Shown here: in pieces, positions 1 through 6,930 of the stretch
Layout: each line of letters opens with the position of its first letter
Numbering within the stretch: the first letter of the stretch is position 1
From: Cronobacter sakazakii
GTDB taxonomy: Bacteria; Pseudomonadota; Gammaproteobacteria; Enterobacterales; Enterobacteriaceae
Reading direction: 5' to 3'
DNA: 64,000 bases
Assembly (NCBI RefSeq): GCF_000982825.1
Contig: NZ_CP011047.1
Coordinates: 1,240,001 to 1,304,000, forward strand
Made by a program: the position numbers and the translations under genes
The notes under the pieces: generated by a model
Database searches by the model: none
The model's input: the letters and a program-made list of their open reading frames with translations, nothing else
Told to the model about the DNA's origin: nothing

Positions 1-476
1 AGCAGCACGACGCTTGCCATCGCGCCGGAGAGTTGCGTCATCAGCGTCGTGGCGAAGGTCATCATCTTGTCGGAATCCATGCGTTGCAGCATACGCTCCG
101 GCGAAAGATGCAGGTGCATAAACGGCACCATTTCCTGAAGATGCAGCAGTTTTCGCGTCAGTTCCTTATTATATTTCGGCATTAACGCGACAAATTCATT
201 AAACGACGCCGCCAGCACGCCCAGCAGCAGCGTCAGGCCTATCAGCATCACAAACACGACGATAGTAATCGCGACAGGGCGGCGAAAACCGCGGCGCATA
301 AACCAGGTCACCAGCGGGTTGAGCACAATCGCCAGAAACAGCGCCAGCAGAAGCGGGACAATCATATCCGCGGCGGCGTGAATACCGGCCAGAATAATCA
401 CCAGCGCCGCCAGCTTTTGCAGCATATGCAGGCCGACTTTATCTTGTTGAGGTTGGGGTCGTTGTGGACCAATCAT
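1..476 (-). CDS. yhhT: AI-2E family transporter YhhT (partial, C-terminus beyond window)
   Basis: Reading leftward from an ATG at 476, the frame stays open to the window edge, giving about 158 N-terminal residues of a protein usually near 350. The visible part has a short polar N-terminus (MIGPQRPQPQQDK), then hydrophobic segments separated by the RRGFRRPVAI loop, as in the AI-2E/PerM exporter family of inner-membrane proteins. The substrate of YhhT is not established. It is divergent from yhhS, with about 150 bp between them, the same arrangement as in E. coli. The C-terminal half cannot be judged from this window. Confidence 0.85.
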   Translation of the reverse strand, partial: MIGPQRPQPQQDKVGLHMLQKLAALVIILAGIHAAADMIVPLLLALFLAIVLNPLVTWFMRRGFRRPVAITIVVFVMLIGLTLLLGVLAASFNEFVALMPKYNKELTRKLLHLQEMVPFMHLHLSPERMLQRMDSDKMMTFATTLMTQLSGAMASVVL

Positions 477-623
477 AACCAATTCCTTTGATGAGGGCTT
501 TCTTAGTGTAGTGTGCAATGGGCATTGCGCCGCAGGGAGGAAGTCTGAAACGCGGGCGTTTCCGTTGAAGGAAATTTCAGGTTTATACTGACGCTACCGC
601 TGTTGCCAAAAAAGTGAAATGTC

Positions 624-1814
624 ATGCCGGATGTAAGCGCCGAACCCGCATTAAGCGGCTTACGGCTGAATCTGAAAATCGTCTCTATCGTTATCTTCAA
701 TTTCGCTACCTTTCTGACCATCGGCCTGCCGCTCGCGGTACTGCCGGGCTATGTCCATGATGTGATGGGGTTTAGCCCGTTCTGGGCGGGGCTGGTTATC
801 AGCCTTCAGTATATCGCCACGCTGATAAGCCGTCCTCATGCGGGGCGCTATGCCGATCTCTGGGGGCCGAAAACCGTGGTGATCGTCGGGATGTCCGGCT
901 GTCTGCTGAGCGGCGCGAGCTATTTTCTGGCGTGGTGGGGGGCCGGCGCGCCGATGGTGTCGCTGGCGCTGTTGTGTCTCGGGCGCGTGGTGCTGGGCTT
1001 TGGGCAGAGCTGCGCGGGAACCGGCTCGACGCTCTGGGGCGTCGGCGTGGTCGGCTCGACGCACATCGGCAAAGTGATCTCCTGGAACGGCGTGGTCACC
1101 TACGGCGCGATGGCCGTGGGCGCGCCGCTCGGCGCGCTGCTGTACCGCCACGGCGGCCTGCCGCTGGTGGCGGGCGTCATTATGGGCGTCGCGCTGCTTG
1201 GCATTGTGTTAGCGCTGCCGCGTCCGGCCGTGAAGGCGAGTAAGGGAAAACCGCTGCCGTTTCGCGCGGTGCTCGGCAAGGTCTGGCCGTTCGGCATGGC
1301 GCTGGCGCTCACCACTTCCGGCTTTGGGGTAATCGCCACGTTTATTACGCTGTTCTATCAGGCGAAAGGCTGGGACGGCGCGGCGTTCGCCCTGACGCTG
1401 TTCAGCGGCGCGTTTGTCGGCACACGCTTGTTATTCCCTAACGCGATTAACCGGCTGGGCGGCATTAACGTGACGCTTATCTGCGGCGTGGTGGAAACGG
1501 TCGGGTTGCTGATGGTTGGGCTGGCGGTGGAGCCGTGGATGGCGAAAGCAGGGACGTTTCTCGCAGGCGCAGGGTTCTCGCTGGTTTTCCCGGCGCTTGG
1601 CGTCGTGGCGGTGAAAGCGGTGCCGCAGAGTAATCAGGGCGCGGCGCTCGCCACTTATACGCTGTTTATGGATCTGTCTCTTGGGATAACCGGCCCGGCG
1701 GCGGGCGTGCTGATGGCCTGGGCGGGCGTACCGGCGATTTATCTGGCGGCGGCGGGGCTGGTGCTGCTCGCCATTCTCTTAAGCGTACAGCTAAAAAAAC
1801 GGCCCGCCCCGTAA
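624..1814 (+). CDS. yhhS: Major facilitator superfamily transporter YhhS
   Basis: Predicted 396-residue inner-membrane permease of the major facilitator superfamily with about 12 hydrophobic segments. The loop RPHAGRYADLWGPK (about residues 72-85) matches the family signature between TM2 and TM3, and ATFITLFYQAKGWDGAAF is characteristic of the YhhS/YfcJ drug-efflux-like group. Length is close to E. coli YhhS (405). The substrate is unknown; arabinose and glyphosate efflux have been suggested for relatives. The gene is convergent with dcrB, and a G+C-rich hairpin just around its stop (about 1800-1825) may end transcription. Confidence 0.9.
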   Translation: MPDVSAEPALSGLRLNLKIVSIVIFNFATFLTIGLPLAVLPGYVHDVMGFSPFWAGLVISLQYIATLISRPHAGRYADLWGPKTVVIVGMSGCLLSGASYFLAWWGAGAPMVSLALLCLGRVVLGFGQSCAGTGSTLWGVGVVGSTHIGKVISWNGVVTYGAMAVGAPLGALLYRHGGLPLVAGVIMGVALLGIVLALPRPAVKASKGKPLPFRAVLGKVWPFGMALALTTSGFGVIATFITLFYQAKGWDGAAFALTLFSGAFVGTRLLFPNAINRLGGINVTLICGVVETVGLLMVGLAVEPWMAKAGTFLAGAGFSLVFPALGVVAVKAVPQSNQGAALATYTLFMDLSLGITGPAAGVLMAWAGVPAIYLAAAGLVLLAILLSVQLKKRPAP

Positions 1815-1852
1815 AGGGCAGGCCGCGTTTTAAGCGTCATTTTTACTGCGGA

Positions 1853-2410
1853 TTACTTCACAACGATGGTGTTGATGATGTTCTCTGCGGTGCTCTGCGC
1901 CTGCTGCTGGTTATCGGCAGGCAGCGTGATTTGCAGGGTCAGCAGTTTGTCATCGACATTGCCCAGCACCACGGATGAGTAAGCGGTCTGGCCTTTGGCA
2001 GAGATGACGGTGTCGAGCTGCTGCATCTTCTGGCCTTTGATTTCAATCGCTTTATTGGTCACGACCTGCAGTTGCGGGTCGCGGGCGCGCTGCTGATCTT
2101 CCAGACGCTTCGCCAGCACTGCCAGCGATTCCTGGCTTTTCTCGCCGACGATAACGATCACGGCTTTCTGGCCGGTCTGATCGGAGTAGACATGCATGTT
2201 GTTCGCCTGGGTGCCCACTTTACCGCTCTGATCGGTCATATCCGACGGCAGGGAGAAGCTGAGTTTACCGTCCAGCAGGCTGACCGGCTGGCCGGAAGCT
2301 TCGCTCTGTGAGGCACCGGCGCTGGCCGGCGCGTTGCTGTCTTTGTTATCGCAGGCGGCAAGCCCCATCACCAGCAGGCCAATACCGACATATTTCACCA
2401 GATTGCGCAT
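1853..2410 (-). CDS. dcrB: Lipoprotein DcrB
   Basis: 185-residue predicted inner-membrane lipoprotein. The N-terminus is a type II signal peptide with lipobox LAAC followed by DNKDSN, so the mature protein would start at Cys20 with Asp at +2, the inner-membrane retention signal. DcrB in E. coli is needed for infection by phages C1 and C6 and supports lipoprotein maturation; that role is family knowledge. It lies 73 bp downstream of yhhQ on the same strand, so the two may be cotranscribed. Confidence 0.92.
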   Translation of the reverse strand: MRNLVKYVGIGLLVMGLAACDNKDSNAPASAGASQSEASGQPVSLLDGKLSFSLPSDMTDQSGKVGTQANNMHVYSDQTGQKAVIVIVGEKSQESLAVLAKRLEDQQRARDPQLQVVTNKAIEIKGQKMQQLDTVISAKGQTAYSSVVLGNVDDKLLTLQITLPADNQQQAQSTAENIINTIVVK

Positions 2411-2483
2411 TCACTTATTCCTTTACAAGAGACGGTCAACACGACCCATCCCTGCATCTTAACACAAGAAATTCCGTGAACCT

Positions 2484-3149
2484 TTAACCGCGCTGCAGCA
2501 CGTGGAAATCGGATTTATCCGCCAGCTTTTTCAACAGCATATTCAGCAGTACGCCGTACATCGGCAGGAAGAACACCAGGCTGATAAGCACCTTGAAGGT
2601 GTAGTCCACCAGCGCGATTTCCATCCAGTGTTCGGCCATGAACGGGTCCGGGCTGCGCCAGAAGGCGATAAAGAAGAACGACAGCGTATCGCTGACGTTG
2701 CCGAGCAACAGCGACGCGCCCGGCGCCAGCCACCAGCGCGGGCTTTGGCGCAGGCGGTTAAACACATGCACGTCGAGGATCTGCCCGAGCGCATAGGCCA
2801 TAAAGCTGGCGGTCGCGATGCGCGCGACGAACAGATTGAAGTGCGACAGCGCGTCAAACCCTTGCCAGCTCCCCATATAAAACAGCGAGGAGATCACATA
2901 GGAGACCACCAGCGCTGGCACCATCACGGCGAAAATAATGCGACGAGCCAGCGGCGCGCCAAAAATGCGTACGGTCAGATCGGTGGCGAGGAAAATAAAC
3001 GGAAAGCTAAACGCGCCCCAGGTGGTGTGAAAACCAAAAATGGAGACGGGCAGCTGCACCAGATAGTTGCTGGAGGTGATCACCAGCAAATGAAACAACG
3101 AAAGCCAGACGAGCGCGTTGCGGCGCTGACCAGGAGTAAAGGGCGTCAT
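2484..3149 (-). CDS. yhhQ: Queuosine precursor transporter YhhQ
   Basis: 221-residue membrane protein of the VUT/DUF165 family with about six hydrophobic segments. Family members import queuosine precursors preQ0 and preQ1 used for tRNA wobble-base modification. Recognisable parts are TTWGAFSFPFIFLATDLTVR in the first third, and YALGQILDVHVF plus GNVSDTL in the middle. Length equals E. coli YhhQ. It is divergent from tusA and upstream of dcrB, as in E. coli. Confidence 0.92.
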   Translation of the reverse strand: MTPFTPGQRRNALVWLSLFHLLVITSSNYLVQLPVSIFGFHTTWGAFSFPFIFLATDLTVRIFGAPLARRIIFAVMVPALVVSYVISSLFYMGSWQGFDALSHFNLFVARIATASFMAYALGQILDVHVFNRLRQSPRWWLAPGASLLLGNVSDTLSFFFIAFWRSPDPFMAEHWMEIALVDYTFKVLISLVFFLPMYGVLLNMLLKKLADKSDFHVLQRG

Positions 3150-3354
3150 ATTGTGACCTTTTTGTTAGTTGGGGTGAGGGAACCCAGTTCATCTTCATGC
3201 TAAGGCAGACGCAGCGCGTTTGCGCAAAAGCCGCCGCATAATACTGCTTTGTCTCGCCAATGCAATGGTTAATTTTAACGCAATCGTTCACATGAGTTGC
3301 GTCACAAAAAACGGGGGGTAAACTAAGGCGGTTTTTGACAACGCCGAGAGAAGC

Positions 3355-3600
3355 ATGACCGAACTGTTCGCCAACCCTGACCACACCCTGGACGCCCTCG
3401 GGCTGCGCTGCCCTGAGCCGGTAATGATGGTGCGTAAAACCGTGCGTAATATGCAGCCCGGCGAAACGCTGCTGATCGTGGCCGATGATCCGGCGACGAC
3501 GCGCGATATTCCTGGATTCTGCCGCTTTATGGAACACGAGCTGGTAGCCTCGCAAACTGAAACGCTGCCGTATCGTTATCTGCTGCGTAAAAATCAATAA
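3355..3600 (+). CDS. tusA: Sulfur carrier protein TusA
   Basis: 81-residue cytoplasmic sulfur carrier. It takes persulfide sulfur from IscS and passes it to TusBCD for 2-thiouridine formation in tRNA, and also affects molybdenum cofactor sulfuration. The catalytic cysteine is Cys19 in the motif LRCPEPVMMVRK, and length matches the family exactly. In E. coli zntA follows directly; here a TRAP transporter operon lies between them. A short hairpin (3611-3633) follows the stop codon. Confidence 0.95.
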   Translation: MTELFANPDHTLDALGLRCPEPVMMVRKTVRNMQPGETLLIVADDPATTRDIPGFCRFMEHELVASQTETLPYRYLLRKNQ

Positions 3601-3603
3601 TTC

Positions 3604-3646
3604 CTGCCGTAAGCCGCGCGCATGCGGCTTTCTGAACTCACGTCAC
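3604..3646 (+). repeat. Hairpin element, copy 1 (second copy at 26850-26896)
   Basis: The stem AAGCCGC/GCGGCTT lies just after tusA. It starts with CTGCCGTAAGCCGCG and ends with AACTCACGTCA; nearly the same flanks reappear after livF at 26850-26896 around a different loop. The position suggests a 3'-end stabiliser or terminator for tusA, but there is only a short T-run. This repeat is distinct from the GTAGGG-type REP units in the window. Confidence 0.5.
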
Positions 3647-3787
3647 ATTCTTTTTAAACCTTTGTTTCAAAGTTGTTGCTTTTGTGAGGCGCTTCACCCT
3701 GCCTTTACAGGACGTCGTCTAGTTTATAACCGACAAATCAAAACACCGTTTTATAACTAGCCTGTCCTTATCCTCTGGAGCGACCCG

Positions 3788-4771
3788 ATGAAAAAGCGAT
3801 TTATCCCGGCGCTGGCCGGTCTTTGCCTCTCCACCGCGTCACTGCTGTTTGCGCCCGCTCTCCATGCGCAAGTGATTAAAGCGGCCGATGTTCACCCGCA
3901 GGGCTACCCGAACGTCGTCGCCGTGCAAAACATGGGTGAAAAGTTAAAACAACAAACCAACGGCGAGCTGGAAATTAAAACCTTTCCGGGCGGCGTGCTG
4001 GGCGATGAAAAGCAGATGATAGAGCAGGCGCAGATGGGCGCAATCGACATGATCCGCGTTTCAATGGCACCGGTTGCCGCGATTTTGCCGGAGATCGAGG
4101 TTTTTACGCTGCCTTACGTGTTTCGTGACGAAGACCATATGCACAAGGTCATCGATGGCGATATCGGCAAACAAATCGGCGATAAACTCACCAGCAACCC
4201 GAAATCGCGGCTGGTCTTTTTAGGCTGGATGGACTCCGGCACCCGCAATTTGATCACCAAAAATCCGGTCGTGAAGCCGGACGATCTCAAGGGCATGAAA
4301 ATTCGCGTACAGGGTAGCCCGGTCGCTATCGGCACGCTGAAAGCGATGGGCGCGAACGCCGTGGCGATGGGCGTGAGCGAAGTCTACAGCGGCCTGCAAA
4401 CCGGCGTTATCGACGGTGCGGAAAACAACCCGCCGACTTACATTGCGCACAACTACCTGCCGGTCGCGAAGCACTACACCCTGAGCGGCCACTTCATCAT
4501 CCCCGAAATGCTGCTCTACTCGAAAGTGAAATGGGACAAGCTAAAACCTGAGCAGCAACAGAAAATCCTGACGCTCGCCCGCGAGGCGCAAATGGAACAG
4601 CGTGAGCTGTGGAATGCCTATAACAAACAGGCGCTCGACAAAATGAAAGCGGGCGGCGTGCAGTTCCACGACATCGATAAAGCGTTTTTCGTTAACGCGA
4701 CCGCGCCGGTGCGCGACCAGTATGGCGCGAAGCATCAGGATCTGATGAAAGCCATCGCCGACGTCAAATAA
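3788..4771 (+). CDS. TRAP transporter substrate-binding protein, DctP family
   Basis: 327-residue periplasmic binding protein of a tripartite ATP-independent (TRAP) transporter. A Sec signal peptide runs to about residue 27 (cleavage near ALHAQ). Family marks include FPGGVLGDEKQMIEQAQMG, the conserved arginine segment LKGMKIRVQGSP, and EVYSGLQTGVIDGAENNPPTY. The Arg in KIRVQ normally salt-bridges the ligand carboxylate, so the substrate is likely an organic acid or sugar acid; the exact substrate cannot be read. dctQ and dctM follow at 48 and 11 bp spacing, forming one operon. E. coli lacks this cluster at this site. Confidence 0.88.
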   Translation: MKKRFIPALAGLCLSTASLLFAPALHAQVIKAADVHPQGYPNVVAVQNMGEKLKQQTNGELEIKTFPGGVLGDEKQMIEQAQMGAIDMIRVSMAPVAAILPEIEVFTLPYVFRDEDHMHKVIDGDIGKQIGDKLTSNPKSRLVFLGWMDSGTRNLITKNPVVKPDDLKGMKIRVQGSPVAIGTLKAMGANAVAMGVSEVYSGLQTGVIDGAENNPPTYIAHNYLPVAKHYTLSGHFIIPEMLLYSKVKWDKLKPEQQQKILTLAREAQMEQRELWNAYNKQALDKMKAGGVQFHDIDKAFFVNATAPVRDQYGAKHQDLMKAIADVK

Positions 4772-4819
4772 CGTCTAACGCCGGGCTGGCCCCGGCGCCT
4801 CATCCTCTGCGGAGTATTT

Positions 4820-5329
4820 ATGTCCCGATTCTTTCTGGTCTGGATGGATCGCCTGTACCTGCTCGCCATGATGGTGGCCGGGTTCGCGCTGTTGATCATG
4901 ACGGTCGTGATCCCGATAGGGATTTTCTCGCGTTACGTGCTCAACCGGGGTGAGTCCTGGCCTGAGCCGGTCGCCATTATCTGTATGGTGACGTTTACCT
5001 TTATCGGCGCGGCAGTGGGCTACCGCGCAGGCTCGCATATTGCGGTGAACATGCTGACCGATCGTCTGCCGCCGTTTGCGCAGCGGGTCTGCGCTCGTGT
5101 GGTCGATCTGCTGATGCTCATCATTTCCGTGGTGATGTTTTACTACAGCGCCCTGTTGTGTATGGAGCTGTGGGAACAGCCCGTCGCGGAATTTCCGGTG
5201 CTTACATCAGGAGAAAGTTATCTGCCGCTGCCCATCGGCTCGGCGGTGATGATTCTGTTCGTCATCGAGCGGCTGCTGTGGGGTTCTCAGGAGAACCGCC
5301 CGGTCGTGCTCATTGGCAACCATAGCTAG
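4820..5329 (+). CDS. TRAP transporter small membrane subunit, DctQ family
   Basis: 169-residue inner-membrane protein with four hydrophobic segments. It has the DctQ-family features FSRYVLNRGESWPEP (after TM1) and VGYRAGSHIAVNML (between TM2 and TM3). The small subunit joins the large DctM subunit and is required for sodium-driven uptake of the ligand delivered by the binding protein. It sits between the dctP- and dctM-like genes in a tight operon. Confidence 0.87.
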   Translation: MSRFFLVWMDRLYLLAMMVAGFALLIMTVVIPIGIFSRYVLNRGESWPEPVAIICMVTFTFIGAAVGYRAGSHIAVNMLTDRLPPFAQRVCARVVDLLMLIISVVMFYYSALLCMELWEQPVAEFPVLTSGESYLPLPIGSAVMILFVIERLLWGSQENRPVVLIGNHS

Positions 5330-5340
5330 CGGGGAACGTT

Positions 5341-6756
5341 ATGGACGCATTTATCTTACTGGCCACGCTGGCGGTGCTGCTGGCGCTCGGAATGCCGGTC
5401 GCTTTCGCGGTGGGCCTGAGCGCCATCGTGGGCGCGCTCTGGATAGATCTGCCGCTGGAGGCGCTGATGATCCAGATAACCAGCGGCGTTAACAAATTTA
5501 CGCTACTGGCGATCCCGTTTTTTATCCTGGCGGGCGCGATTATGGCTGAAGGCGGCATCGCCCGACGGCTGGTGAACTTCGCCTATCTGTTTGTGGGGTT
5601 TATCCGCGGCGGGCTGTCGCTGGTAAATATTGTCGCCTCGACGTTTTTCGGCGCGATTTCCGGCTCGTCGGTGGCGGATACCGCATCTATCGGCAGCGTG
5701 ATGATCCCGGAGATGGAAAAGAAAGGCTACCCGCGCGAATACGCCGCGGCGGTCACGGCGAGTGGCTCGGTGCAGGCGATTCTTATTCCGCCCAGCCATA
5801 ACTCGGTTATCTATTCGCTGGCGGCGGGCGGCACCGTCTCTATCGCGACGCTGTTTATCGCGGGCGTGTTGCCGGGGCTGCTGCTGGGACTGAGCCTGAT
5901 GATTCTTTGCATCGCCTTCGCCCGGCGGCGCGGCTACCCGAAAGGCGAGCGGATCCCGCTCAGGCAGGCGCTGAAAATTTTCATGGATGCGCTGTGGGGG
6001 CTGATGACGGTCGTGATTATCCTGGGCGGCATTCTGACCGGCGTGTTTACCGCGACGGAATCGGCGGCGGTGGCGTGCCTGTGGGCGTTTTTCGTGACGA
6101 TGTTTATCTATCGCGATTACCAATGGAGCGAACTGCCGAAGCTGATGTTCCGCACCGTGAAAACGGTGACGATCGTGATGATCTTAATCGGGTTTGCGGC
6201 GGCGTTCGGCGCGGTAATGACCTATATGCAACTGCCGACGAGAATTACGGAATTCTTCACGACGCTGTCGGATAACAAATATGTCATCCTGATGTACCTC
6301 AACATTATGCTGCTGTTGATTGGCACGCTGATGGACATGGCGCCGATCATTTTGATCCTGACGCCGGTGCTGTTGCCGGTCGCTAACCAGCTCGGTATTG
6401 ATCCGGTGCATTTCGGGATGATCATGATGGTGAATCTTGGGATCGGGCTGATTACGCCGCCGGTGGGTTCGGTGCTGTTTGTGGCGAGCGCCGTCAGTAA
6501 GAAGAATATCGAAACCGTGGTGCGCGCCATGCTGCCGTTTTATGGGGTGTTGCTTATTGTGCTGGCGATGGTGACTTACATTCCGGCCATTTCGCTCTGG
6601 CTGCCGCGGGTGTTAGGGATGATGTCAGGGCGGTGGCGGGTGTTGAGGTGGCGGGTGCACTTCGTTTACCCGCCCTACGAGTATTCCGGCCGCTGTAATG
6701 TAGGGTGGGTAAGCGAAGCGCACCCACCCTGTTCCATGTTCCCCGTCAGCACGTAG
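5341..6756 (+). CDS. TRAP transporter large permease, DctM family, with repeat-encoded C-terminal tail
   Basis: Large TRAP permease with about 12 hydrophobic segments. FFGAISGSSVADTASIGSVM and IPPSHNSVIYS are family signatures, and GLITPPVGSVLFVAS marks the C-terminal half. Normal family length is about 425-430 residues and homology ends near ISLWLPRVLGMM. The frame then continues for about 40 residues through a REP array, ending at 6756 (total 471). The tail (YPPYEYSGRC, VGWVSEAHPPC) is a translation of palindromic repeat DNA, so the original stop was probably lost when the repeat arose. Whether the tail is made or tolerated is unknown. Confidence 0.85.
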   Translation: MDAFILLATLAVLLALGMPVAFAVGLSAIVGALWIDLPLEALMIQITSGVNKFTLLAIPFFILAGAIMAEGGIARRLVNFAYLFVGFIRGGLSLVNIVASTFFGAISGSSVADTASIGSVMIPEMEKKGYPREYAAAVTASGSVQAILIPPSHNSVIYSLAAGGTVSIATLFIAGVLPGLLLGLSLMILCIAFARRRGYPKGERIPLRQALKIFMDALWGLMTVVIILGGILTGVFTATESAAVACLWAFFVTMFIYRDYQWSELPKLMFRTVKTVTIVMILIGFAAAFGAVMTYMQLPTRITEFFTTLSDNKYVILMYLNIMLLLIGTLMDMAPIILILTPVLLPVANQLGIDPVHFGMIMMVNLGIGLITPPVGSVLFVASAVSKKNIETVVRAMLPFYGVLLIVLAMVTYIPAISLWLPRVLGMMSGRWRVLRWRVHFVYPPYEYSGRCNVGWVSEAHPPCSMFPVST

Positions 6757-6930
6757 GGTGGGTAAGCGCATTTGAGGTGGCGGGTGCACGTTGTTTACCC
6801 GCCCTACGAGTATTCCGGCCGCTGTAATGTAGGGTGGGTAAGCGCAGCGCACCCACCGTATCAACCCTCCGCCCTGAACGTAGGGTGGGTAAGCGAAGCG
6901 TACCCACCCTGTTTCATATTCCCCGTCAGC
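6646..6930. repeat. REP array between dctM and zntA
   Basis: Units of the GTAGGG(T/C)GGGTAAGC ... GCACCC(A/G)CC palindrome lie at about 6650-6678 (minus), 6700-6728 (plus), 6753-6770 (plus, partial), 6780-6807 (minus), 6829-6857 (plus) and 6880-6908 (plus). A block of about 85 bp (6646-6730) is duplicated at 6775-6859. A second 29-bp match, 6722-6750 and 6902-6930, includes the last bases of zntA, stop codon included. The array lies between convergent genes and overlaps the dctM frame. It resembles REP/BIME elements spread by RAYT transposases; none is encoded in the window. Confidence 0.85.
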
